From JACPXH01 sp964409225 (GTDB taxonomy: Bacteria > Patescibacteriota > Minisyncoccia > JACPXH01), in NCBI GenBank assembly GCA_964409225.1, contig CAYPCM010000020.1:1-11792 (forward strand): a DNA stretch of 11,792 bases, given 5' to 3'. Below the pieces are notes generated by a model, which was not told where the DNA came from, did not search any database, and was given only the letters and a program-made list of their open reading frames with translations. The translations under genes and the position numbers were made by a program. Positions 5,696 through 11,792 of the stretch are shown here, piece by piece. How positions within the stretch are numbered: position 1 is the first letter of the stretch; each line of letters starts with the position of its first letter.

Positions 5696-6766
5696 CTACC
5701 TCGCCAGCAACTGTCTGAGTTCAGCCGGATTTAGGGAATATATTTCAGCCACTTCCTGCGAAATTTCGCCGCGCCGTACGCGATCTTCCAAGCTGCGATT
5801 AAGAGAAACCATTCCCTCTTCGGCGCTGGTTTCAATCACCATGTCGAGTTGATGGGTTTTATTCTCGCGAATGAGGTTGCGGATGGCGGGATTGGCGATT
5901 AGCACTTCGTTTGCCGGCACGCGGCCGCCGTCAACGCGCGGCAAGAGCCGCTGCGACACCACCCCCACAATGGTGCCCGCAAGCTGGGCGCGAATCTGGG
6001 CCTGCTGTCCCGGCGGGAAGCTGTCAATGATCCGGTCGATGGTTTGGGCGGCGTTATTTGTGTGCAAACTGGCGAAAATAAGGTGCCCTGTTTCGGCGGC
6101 GGTAATGGCGGCGGAGATTGTCTCCGGATCGCGCATTTCACCGATCATTATCACATTCGGATCTTGACGCAACGCGCTCCGAAGCGCCCGATGAAAACCC
6201 TTAGTGTCCTGATGGACCTCGCGCTGGTCAACGATACATCTGTCTTGAGTAAATGTATATTCGATTGGATCTTCGATGGTGATGATGTGATCAGTGCGGT
6301 TGCGGTTGATTTCGTCAACCAGGGCGGCGAGTGTGGTGGACTTGCCGTGGCCGGCCGGGCCCACGCACAAAAAGAATCCTTGCGAGGGCTTAGTGAACCG
6401 GTGCAGCACCTGCGGGAGATTCAATTCTTCAAGCGTGCGGATGCGCGTCGGAATGAGCCGGAGCGCGGCCGAGACGTACCCGCGCTGATGATAAACATTG
6501 ACGCGAAATCTGGCCTTGTCGCCAAAAGCGTAAGAAAGATCCAATTCTTTTTCGGTTCGCAATAACTCCAGCTGCTCGGGCGCGAGAAGCTCTCCGGCAA
6601 GCGCTGCGGTTAATTCCGGCGTTAACACCGGATATTTCGTAAGCAGGATGAGCGCACCGTCCACGCGCAGCGTGGGGTGACGACCCACGGAAATGTGCAA
6701 GTCAGAGGCGTTCGCAGTAACTACCTCACCAAGCAAGTCCGATATGGTGAAATTGTGTGGGCTCAT
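5696..6766 (-). CDS. pilT: Type IV pilus retraction ATPase PilT
   Basis: A 356-residue hexameric secretion ATPase that drives pilus retraction and twitching. It has an N-terminal PAS-like region with ASDLHISVGRHPTLRVDG (20-37), Walker A GPAGHGKST (136-144), Asp box IITIEDPIEY (161-170), Walker B VIMIGEMRD (205-213) and His box GHLIFASLHT (227-236). The C-terminal AIRNLIRE signature (294-301) separates PilT from PilB. It lacks the PilB zinc cysteines. Walker A carries A and H where most PilT proteins have T and S; the catalytic GKST is intact. The ATG at 6766 begins 17 bases after the receiver gene stop, with no clear ribosome binding site. The presence of both PilB and PilT means the pilus is dynamic rather than a simple secretion pseudopilus. 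Confidence 0.97.
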   Translation of the reverse strand: MSPHNFTISDLLGEVVTANASDLHISVGRHPTLRVDGALILLTKYPVLTPELTAALAGELLAPEQLELLRTEKELDLSYAFGDKARFRVNVYHQRGYVSAALRLIPTRIRTLEELNLPQVLHRFTKPSQGFFLCVGPAGHGKSTTLAALVDEINRNRTDHIITIEDPIEYTFTQDRCIVDQREVHQDTKGFHRALRSALRQDPNVIMIGEMRDPETISAAITAAETGHLIFASLHTNNAAQTIDRIIDSFPPGQQAQIRAQLAGTIVGVVSQRLLPRVDGGRVPANEVLIANPAIRNLIRENKTHQLDMVIETSAEEGMVSLNRSLEDRVRRGEISQEVAEIYSLNPAELRQLLAR

Positions 6767-6783
6767 AGTCGAATAGCCGAAAG

Positions 6784-7155
6784 TTAAACGTCGAAATGCC
6801 GGGTGGGTAGGCTGCGCCGAACCGCCGCCACCACCTCAGTCGGAGTAGCGGTGGCTTTCCTGACCACTGTCACTCCCTCAAACGTCTCCACGCCCGCGGA
6901 CTCGCCGCCGGACAGCACCGTAATCGCCACTTTTGTGCCACCGGCATAAGAACGAATAATATGCACGCCTTCGCGCGCGCCTGTTGGAGTCGCTGCTGTA
7001 AGAAGCGTCGCGTGGGGACGAAACGCCTCGATTATGCTCCGGTCGGCGGCGGCGTCACCTACCAATTCAACTATGCAACTCATGGCTTCAAATTTCTCGA
7101 CGTACAGCGCCCCGAGGAACGGATCGTCCGAGACAATGAGAATACGAGGCAGCAT
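6784..7155 (-). CDS. CheY-like receiver protein without phospho-acceptor Asp
   Basis: A 123-residue stand-alone receiver-fold protein. The first strand and acidic pair are present (ILIVSDDPF, D10/D11). So are the Ser/Thr position (VLSG, S82) and the Lys strand (VVRK, K100), followed by the last helix. At the strand-3 site, where receivers have Asp four residues before a Pro, the sequence reads LLTAATP: Thr53 replaces Asp and Pro57 is in place. It therefore cannot be phosphorylated at the usual residue and is probably a pseudo-receiver. It lies between pilB (27-base gap) and pilT (17-base gap), so a role in setting motor choice or polarity is likely. Receivers at this position with a DDPFL..LY..KF start are, to my recollection, common in Patescibacteria pilus operons and usually keep the Asp. 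No output domain or cognate kinase is seen. Confidence 0.85.
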   Translation of the reverse strand: MLPRILIVSDDPFLGALYVEKFEAMSCIVELVGDAAADRSIIEAFRPHATLLTAATPTGAREGVHIIRSYAGGTKVAITVLSGGESAGVETFEGVTVVRKATATPTEVVAAVRRSLPTRHFDV

Positions 7156-7182
7156 ACAGTATTTTTGATTTTTGATATTCTA

Positions 7183-8940
7183 TCACACTTCAGCTGCTTC
7201 CAAAACCTCCTGAAGACTCACAATCCCCTGCAGCGCCTTGGTGATTCCGTCGTACTTCATGCTGATCATGCCTTGCCGATCCGCCTCCTTGCTCAAAGCC
7301 GATTCGATCAACTCATGCACGGCAATATTCTCAAGCTGCGGGGTCATCTCGAGGACCTCATAAATTGCGATGCGCCCCCGCGTGCCCTTGTGCCCGCATT
7401 TTTTGCATCCAGTGGCCTCATAAAGGGTAAAAGGCGGTTTGATTGAGGGCAAAAGTTTTTGTTCTGACTCCGGAAGAATGGAAATGGTTTCTGCGATTAT
7501 CGCCTCGGCCCGGCCTTCGGCCGCAACTGCCCGCTTGCAATCCGGACACAGCCGCCGGACGAGCCGCTGGGCAATAGCCAGGTTGAGCGCTGACGGTATC
7601 AAAAATGGCTCAACACCCATGTCCACGAGCCGCGGAATGACGCCGAGAACGTCATTGGTGTGAAGCGTGGACAGCACAATATGGCCGGTGAGCGCAGCGT
7701 GGATGGCGAGTCCCGCTGTTTCGCTGTCGCGGATTTCGCCGACCATGATGATGTCCGGGTCTTGTCTGAGAATATGCCGGAGACCCGTGGCAAAGCTGTA
7801 GCCGATTTCCGGACGGATTTGCGACTGATTTAAGTTTTCGATGTAGTATTCAACCGGATCTTCAAGCGAAACGATGTTCACGTCTTCCTTGTTCAAAACC
7901 CGCAAGATGGCGTAAAGCGTGGTGGACTTGCCAGAGCCGGTCGGGCCGGTTATCAGTATCATCCCGAAAGGACGGTTGATGCCGCTATTGAGAACTTGGA
8001 GATTCCGGCCCGACACACCCAATTCTTCAAGTGACTTGAGACCTACGGTGGGATCGAGAATGCGCATGGCCACCTTCTCGCCGAAGGACGTCGGAAAAGT
8101 GGAAATCCGAAAGTCAATCTCTTTGTCGCCGATCTTGGCATGGAAGCGACCGTCTTGGGGGATGCGCGTCTCGTCGATTTTGAGATTGGAAAGGATCTTA
8201 ATACGGCTCACTACAGCCGGATGAATGTTGATGGGTAAAACCAAACTTGTCCTCAGCGCCCCATCCACTCGGAAACGCACCCGCAATTCCTTCTTGCCCG
8301 GTTCAATGTGGATATCCGACGCATTGCCTTCGGTCGCGTGCTTCAAGATGACGGCGACGACTTTGGTTATGGGCGCCTCCTCTGAAATCGCTTCCTCGCC
8401 CGGCCGAGCGATCTCCCTCTTTTGTTCAAGCGTTACGGTGTCGCTTGAAAGTTCTGTTTCCAGCTCTTCAAGCGCTTGCGCCACCTCGCCCCGAAGCGTC
8501 CGATAACGCCTGAGAACCTCCTCAAAGTCGTGCCGGCTTATGAGGAATATTTGGGCCTCGAGGCCTCGACGCGCCAAGATAAATTTAAGCGCCTCTTGGG
8601 TGCGCCAATCGCCGGGATTGATCAGCCCAACCGTTAGTGTCGAATCCTTCTTTTCAATCGGGACGAGCTGATAAAAACGCGCTGCCTCCTCAGGAATGAT
8701 CTGTAGAACTTCTTGAGTGATGTCTTCAGCGTTTTCGATTGCCCGCACCGGAACGTTGAACAGATGCGACTTCGCCTCAAGAAGTGCGCCCTCGGAAACA
8801 GACGGACTCGCGGCTAAAATCTCTTCGAGGTCGCGACCGCTCGAAATCACCTCCTTCTCTATGGCCTGCTTGGTCGGCTGATCGATGGCCTTGGCCTCAC
8901 GAAGAAAATCAAGGAGCGTTTTTGTCTGGGTAGTAACCAT
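7183..8940 (-). CDS. pilB: Type IV pilus extension ATPase PilB
   Basis: A 585-residue GspE/PilB-type ATPase that powers pilus assembly at the cytoplasmic face. It has an N-terminal MshEN-like domain (about 1-145), a charged linker, and a second N-terminal domain with ASDIHIEP (207-214) and VRFRVDG (221-227). These are followed by Walker A GPTGSGKST (332-340), Asp box VSLEDPVEYY (357-366), Walker B IIMVGEIRD (397-405) and His box GHIVLSTLHT (419-428). The zinc-type tetracysteine motif C465/C468 and C512/C515 is typical of PilB/GspE and absent from PilT. Length and motif order fit the family. The ATG at 8940 follows a 77-base palindromic spacer and no Shine-Dalgarno is visible. The stop is TGA. 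Confidence 0.97.
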   Translation of the reverse strand: MVTTQTKTLLDFLREAKAIDQPTKQAIEKEVISSGRDLEEILAASPSVSEGALLEAKSHLFNVPVRAIENAEDITQEVLQIIPEEAARFYQLVPIEKKDSTLTVGLINPGDWRTQEALKFILARRGLEAQIFLISRHDFEEVLRRYRTLRGEVAQALEELETELSSDTVTLEQKREIARPGEEAISEEAPITKVVAVILKHATEGNASDIHIEPGKKELRVRFRVDGALRTSLVLPINIHPAVVSRIKILSNLKIDETRIPQDGRFHAKIGDKEIDFRISTFPTSFGEKVAMRILDPTVGLKSLEELGVSGRNLQVLNSGINRPFGMILITGPTGSGKSTTLYAILRVLNKEDVNIVSLEDPVEYYIENLNQSQIRPEIGYSFATGLRHILRQDPDIIMVGEIRDSETAGLAIHAALTGHIVLSTLHTNDVLGVIPRLVDMGVEPFLIPSALNLAIAQRLVRRLCPDCKRAVAAEGRAEAIIAETISILPESEQKLLPSIKPPFTLYEATGCKKCGHKGTRGRIAIYEVLEMTPQLENIAVHELIESALSKEADRQGMISMKYDGITKALQGIVSLQEVLEAAEV

Positions 8941-8950
8941 GGCATGCGCG

Positions 8951-9014
8951 AGGATATCGATATGACATTTCGATATAGCGAAATGTCGAAATAGCGATAT
9001 ATCGAAATGTCGAA
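8951..9014. repeat. Hairpin and direct-repeat element before pilB
   Basis: GACATTTCGATA (8964-8975) and TATCGAAATGTC (9000-9011) are perfect 12-base inverted arms. On the plus strand two 19-base direct repeats, 8972-8990 and 8996-9014, differ at one base (GATATA then g or t, then CGAAATGTCGAA). The block fills the gap between the PilP-like gene and pilB, and could fold into a hairpin in the mRNA before the pilB start. Confidence 0.65.
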
Positions 9015-9017
9015 CGA

Positions 9018-9323
9018 CTACCTCGTAAACGGATTCGGTCGGCGCGGCGGCTTTGGGGCGGTTACTGGCAATGTGCCGAAAATCCTAAGCGCCTTGAAAC
9101 GAGCATCCTGAAGCACCTCGGTGTTAAACCGTAGATTCCGAAGGCGACTGTCGCCTTGATTTGTGGGTTCTTGGCTTTGAGAAGCAGGCGGCGCACCGGG
9201 TGCGGCACCAGGAGAAAAAAACAGCAGGTATACTAAGACAGCCCCAAATACCACCGTGGCTCCAAGACCGTACATGACGACGGCCGACTTGTTCCAGCTT
9301 GTTTGGGGCGTAACCACTGCCAT
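9018..9323 (-). CDS. Small PilP-like membrane protein of the pilus alignment complex
   Basis: A 101-residue protein with a short cytoplasmic N-terminus, one membrane helix at about 14-36, a Pro/Ala/Gly-rich linker, and a short C-terminal part. The C-terminus reads FNTEVLQDARFKALRIFG and ends with a basic, proline-rich RRPNPFTR. It begins two bases after the pilO stop, in the slot normally held by pilP. PilP proteins carry a similar R-x-PF element near the start of their periplasmic region, but this protein lacks the PilP beta-domain that contacts the secretin. It is best viewed as a PilP-like small protein of bacteria without a PilQ secretin. Gene identity is firm; family assignment is inference. 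Confidence 0.75.
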   Translation of the reverse strand: MAVVTPQTSWNKSAVVMYGLGATVVFGAVLVYLLFFSPGAAPGAPPASQSQEPTNQGDSRLRNLRFNTEVLQDARFKALRIFGTLPVTAPKPPRRPNPFTR

Positions 9324-9325
9324 AC

Positions 9326-9874
9326 CTATTGATAGTACGCGCTTACCTGCGCCGTCAGCGTAAATGTCCCGGGGCCTGCGTCCGTGCCCTCCCGCTTGAT
9401 AAAACTCATACTGGTCGTTTCGAATAACCGAATGTTCTGCTCTACGTTGCGCAGAAATGTCTTGACCGCGTCGTATGATCCGGATACGCCAACGCTAATC
9501 GGCAGCATGGCGAGGGTCGTCCCCTCAATGGTCGTCCCCTGTCCGCCGCCTGCATCCAAACTAAACACATCAAGAGAAATCCCGCTCACCGTAGCGAGCG
9601 CATTCACTGTTTCGAGGACCCCGGGGATATCGCGACCAATGGGAATAACCAGATTAACCCGTTCAGCTTGGGCGCGATTGGATTCGAACTCGCGCTGAAG
9701 CCGCGAAATGCGCTCAAGCAACGCCTCCTTATCAGCCAGATGCACCCGCGCATCAGCGAGCAGCGTTTGCGAGGCCTGAAAGTTGTTCCACATGGGCCAA
9801 ACGACAAGCCAAGCCACCAGTACTGCAACTGCCAGCAGCAATAACCCGATGAGTTGGCGGTAAGACACAGACAT
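9326..9874 (-). CDS. pilO: Type IV pilus alignment protein PilO
   Basis: A 182-residue bitopic membrane protein. It has a short N-terminus, a membrane helix at about 8-28, then a coiled-coil stretch (about 32-75, ending ISRLQREFESNRAQ). The extracytoplasmic ferredoxin-like domain contains IPGVLETVNALATVSGISL, then a strand reading PISVGVSGSYDAVKTFLRNVE. These features are typical of PilO, which dimerises with PilN and links PilM to the outside face. It follows pilN by six bases and ends two bases before the PilP-like gene. Length is a little short for proteobacterial PilO but normal for compact operons. No clear ribosome binding site is visible, so coupled translation from pilN is likely. Confidence 0.9.
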   Translation of the reverse strand: MSVSYRQLIGLLLLAVAVLVAWLVVWPMWNNFQASQTLLADARVHLADKEALLERISRLQREFESNRAQAERVNLVIPIGRDIPGVLETVNALATVSGISLDVFSLDAGGGQGTTIEGTTLAMLPISVGVSGSYDAVKTFLRNVEQNIRLFETTSMSFIKREGTDAGPGTFTLTAQVSAYYQ

Positions 9875-9880
9875 ACTGGA

Positions 9881-10474
9881 TCAAGGACTTACACTGGCCG
9901 GAGTCGACAGCGTGGCCTCGGGCTTGAGCGAGGCCGATATGCTGAAATCAAAAGACCCGGTTTGACCTTGGCTAAAGTTCGTAAGCTGCACATTGGCGAG
10001 GCGACGGTCATCGCTGTAAACGACCAACTGCTTGCCGAGAGTGCCATAGCTTGCGGTCTCTCCGGCTATTGCCAGCCGCCCTTCAGTTGACCAGGTAAAA
10101 CTTCTTAGCACCGTCTCTGGCAGCGTCGTCTCTTCAAGAACATCGAATACGCCCACTGGATGCGTATGCTGGTCGAGGAGCTTTTTTAGGGTCTTGAGTT
10201 GCGTATCAAATCCTATTAGGCGCACCTCGATCGAGCGGTCTCGCCTATTCTCAAGCGCTTCGATCTCAACGTTAACCGAGGCGATATCCTTCTTGAGTCG
10301 AGCGTCAAAAAATGAGATGGCGCCCGCCGTACCTCCCACGGCAACTGCCACGACAATGCCAAGCACCAACGTCAGGACGCCACCGCGCCTAGACAAATTC
10401 TGTTGCGGTCGCGCGCCCGTGGCAATCTGGCCGGCGACGCTTTTCTGGATCGTATTAATGTCTATAGCGGTCAT
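9881..10474 (-). CDS. pilN: Type IV pilus alignment protein PilN
   Basis: A 197-residue bitopic protein. A 32-residue cytoplasmic tail is followed by a membrane helix at about 33-56, a coiled-coil stretch from about 58 to 100, and an extracytoplasmic domain (FDVLEETTLPETVLRSFTW, then repeated strand segments). This layout is typical of PilN. Its start codon overlaps the pilM stop in ATGA (10474-10471), so the two are translationally coupled, in line with PilM binding the PilN tail. The tail lacks the canonical INLLP motif that inserts into the PilM groove; only the weak IDINTI near residues 4-9 is seen. It could be a divergent PilM contact. A Ser/Thr/Pro-rich end is present. Identification rests on order and topology as much as on sequence. 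Confidence 0.87.
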   Translation of the reverse strand: MTAIDINTIQKSVAGQIATGARPQQNLSRRGGVLTLVLGIVVAVAVGGTAGAISFFDARLKKDIASVNVEIEALENRRDRSIEVRLIGFDTQLKTLKKLLDQHTHPVGVFDVLEETTLPETVLRSFTWSTEGRLAIAGETASYGTLGKQLVVYSDDRRLANVQLTNFSQGQTGSFDFSISASLKPEATLSTPASVSP

Positions 10475-11607
10475 GGTACAAGAACCTTTTCGGCCAGGCC
10501 CACGGCGACAGCAAACGACGGTCCGAGCTCGTCGAACTGATTCGTTAACTCGCTAGGCCCGAGCAGATTCTGAAAGGGTTTAGCAATTTCAACCGGACGA
10601 TTAAGTTTAGAAGCAAAATAATCAGCCAGGCCCGGCAAGCGCACCGAACCGCCGGCAAAAATGATCCGATCCACTTTAGAGCCGCTGCGTTCGTGAATGG
10701 CGAGCACCCTCTCGGCTTCGCCTACGAGCAGATCAAGGTATGAAACCATAAGTTGGGCGATCTGGCTTTCTCCGGCTCCGCCTGTAAGTCCCTGGGCCTG
10801 CTTGCGTTCCTCGGCTCGCGCCAGGTGGACGTTAAGCCCCCTCGCCGTGGCCCGCGTCAAATCGTGACCCGCTGTCTCCACGTTATGAGTTAAGGATACA
10901 AAGCCCTCTTCGATGATGCTGAAGTTCGTGGAACGGGCACCGATGTCTACAAGCAGAGACGGCTCCGGCGTCTGGCTAGCGAGAGCGCGCGCAAGACTAA
11001 ACGTCTCCACCTCCACGAACGCAAGTGGCAGCCCAACGCCGTTGGCCACGGCCACGTATTTAGCGAGTACCTCACGCGGGACAGCCGCGAGCATAACCCC
11101 TATAGTACCTTTGGCCGACGTGGCGGAATTTGAAGCCGCCTTGCTCATGCCCAGAAACTTAAACCACGCGGGCTTACTCTGCGGCAACTTCGGATCGCGC
11201 TCTCTTTGCAGTATGGTCCACTCCATGACCACTTCATCGATCGGAACAGGAATGGCCTTGCGCGCCTCAAACTGTACTGCCTGCGCCACTTCTTCTGCTG
11301 GCATAATCGGCAACTGAATGAGCGTCGAAAAGCTGGAAAAAACCGGCACTGACATCGCCGTGGGCGCCGCCTTTAAGTCCATGGCGACAACCGCCTTCTG
11401 GATAAGACCAGACAGGTCAGACACCGAAAGCTGCGAAAACTTCCTGCTCACTCCCTGCGCCTCTTCGGGCTCGACGCGCGTGATGAGCCCGTAATTCGTC
11501 GTTCGCAGACGTTCGTTGTCTTTGGTGAGTTCGACGATTTTGATTGCCGACGTGCCAACGTCAACGCCCAAAGCCCGATTGGGCTGACTTCGAAGAAAAG
11601 AAAACAT
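10471..11607 (-). CDS. pilM: Type IV pilus actin-like protein PilM
   Basis: A 378-residue cytoplasmic FtsA/actin-fold protein that binds the PilN tail and links the motor ring to the membrane complex. The ATPase-fold motifs are phosphate 1 GVDVGTSAIK (14-23), phosphate 2 LLVDIGARSTNF (218-229) and the adenosine motif IIFAGGSVRLPGL (315-327). Between them lies the family segment QFEARKAIPVPIDEVVMEW (112-130). The start at 11607 follows a TATAAT box at 11625-11620 and is the first gene of the operon. No Shine-Dalgarno is present in the 12 bases upstream. A segment rich in Lys, Ser and Ala (about 138-168) is an insertion relative to what I expect for PilM and may be a loop. The stop TGA overlaps the pilN start. 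Confidence 0.95.
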   Translation of the reverse strand: MFSFLRSQPNRALGVDVGTSAIKIVELTKDNERLRTTNYGLITRVEPEEAQGVSRKFSQLSVSDLSGLIQKAVVAMDLKAAPTAMSVPVFSSFSTLIQLPIMPAEEVAQAVQFEARKAIPVPIDEVVMEWTILQRERDPKLPQSKPAWFKFLGMSKAASNSATSAKGTIGVMLAAVPREVLAKYVAVANGVGLPLAFVEVETFSLARALASQTPEPSLLVDIGARSTNFSIIEEGFVSLTHNVETAGHDLTRATARGLNVHLARAEERKQAQGLTGGAGESQIAQLMVSYLDLLVGEAERVLAIHERSGSKVDRIIFAGGSVRLPGLADYFASKLNRPVEIAKPFQNLLGPSELTNQFDELGPSFAVAVGLAEKVLVP

Positions 11608-11619
11608 GGCGCCGCTATT

Positions 11620-11625
11620 ATTATA
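11620..11625 (-). promoter_or_regulatory. -10-like TATAAT before pilM
   Basis: TATAAT on the minus strand lies 12 bases upstream of the pilM ATG. No good -35 hexamer is seen at 16-18 bases. If used, the transcript would be leaderless or nearly so. A second -10-like box on this strand lies at 11693-11688 and would give a leader of about 75 bases. Confidence 0.35.
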
Positions 11626-11652
11626 CCTCGCAAGCTCTGCGGCGACTAGCCC

Positions 11653-11661
11653 TTATCCACA
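11653..11661 (+). promoter_or_regulatory. Perfect DnaA-box 9-mer upstream of pilM
   Basis: TTATCCACA, identical to the site at 3650-3658, lies in the region upstream of pilM. It covers the -35 position of the plus-strand promoter candidate at 11674-11682. It could allow DnaA to act on divergent transcription, or be chance. Confidence 0.4.
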
Positions 11662-11673
11662 CCGACGTTGCTC

Positions 11674-11693
11674 TGGTATAATTCCGAATTATA
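11674..11693 (+). promoter_or_regulatory. Extended -10 promoter candidate in a palindrome
   Basis: TGGTATAAT (11674-11682) is a perfect extended -10. It forms the left half of a 17-base palindrome, TATAATTC-C-GAATTATA (11677-11693), whose right half gives a TATAAT on the minus strand. The site could thus serve divergent transcription of pilM and a gene to the right. Palindromic symmetry also fits an operator. Confidence 0.45.
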
Positions 11694-11719
11694 GACGCAA
11701 CACTTCGAGGGGAACAGTC

Positions 11720-11792
11720 TTGCTGCGTAAAGCTGCGCGCCGTCGCTCCCTCAGCGATCGTTCGCTCGTCCAGCGACTCGCAATCAAGGAAT
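11720..11792 (+). CDS. Possible start of a divergent gene (partial, TTG start)
   Basis: A frame opens at TTG (11720-11722) and runs to the right edge with no stop for 24 codons, encoding a basic N-terminus (MLRKAARRR...). It sits 7-9 bases behind GAGGGG (11707-11712), a good ribosome binding site, and about 30 bases downstream of the extended -10 at 11674-11682. The stretch is short and also contains a small AGCGA/TCGCT hairpin, so it may instead be non-coding intergenic DNA. No family is recognised. Confidence 0.3.
   Translation, partial: MLRKAARRRSLSDRSLVQRLAIKE

Noticed and set aside
6044..6565. 173-codon open frame on the plus strand, with similar ones at 5161-5652 and 6961-7446
   Set aside because: These are antisense to pilT, pilC and pilB/receiver, which have full family motifs; the plus-strand proteins show no recognisable domain.
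7183..11607. Alternative genetic code with TGA as glycine
   Set aside because: TGA ends pilM, pilN and pilB exactly where the families end and the next gene begins.

Overview
This window is one long type IV pilus (T4P) operon read on the minus strand, so the operon starts at the right edge. In transcription order it holds pilM, pilN, pilO, a small PilP-like membrane protein, the extension ATPase pilB, a small receiver-domain protein, the retraction ATPase pilT, the platform protein pilC, three prepilins, the prepilin peptidase pilD, a small membrane-anchored protein with a DUF4430-like C-terminus, and a FimT/GspH-like minor prepilin that runs off the left edge. No real plus-strand gene is supported, except a possible gene start in the last 73 bases.

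The likely source is a member of the Candidate Phyla Radiation (Patescibacteria, Parcubacteria-like) or a similar bacterium without a classical outer membrane. Three points support this: the compact order M-N-O-x-B-receiver-T-C-pilins-D; no secretin (pilQ) next to pilMNO; and pilins carrying the IVLVSLNTARIRARD-type helix that I associate with that group. This assignment is inference. Sense-strand stops include TGA at the ends of pilM, pilN and pilB, so the recoding of TGA as glycine seen in Absconditabacteria and Gracilibacteria is excluded.

Right part (11607-9018): pilM, pilN, pilO and the PilP-like gene are packed with a 4-base overlap or gaps of 2-6 bases. They should form the inner-membrane alignment complex that links the cytoplasmic motors to the pilus. 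Middle (8940-4315): pilB, the receiver, pilT and pilC form the motor module. The receiver has lost its phospho-acceptor aspartate. Left part (4172-1): three pilins, the peptidase that processes them, and a translationally coupled pair made of the DUF4430-like protein and a minor prepilin. Pilins 2 and 3 are eight-cysteine paralogues with Ala instead of Gly just before the cleavage site, and they alone have strong ribosome binding sites. An extended -10 promoter candidate precedes pilin 2 and terminator-like hairpins follow it, so pilin dosage is probably set separately from the machinery.

Almost every gap longer than about 70 bases in the left two thirds holds a palindromic or short-repeat element. 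Two of these share an exact 11-mer. They resemble REP/MITE-like intergenic elements, and a related short AT-rich tandem repeat has entered the coding sequence of pilD. Two perfect DnaA-box 9-mers lie in intergenic DNA next to promoter candidates. The best candidates for something new are the phosphorylation-dead receiver between the two motor ATPases, the 8-Cys/Ala(-1) pilin pair, and the repeat family.
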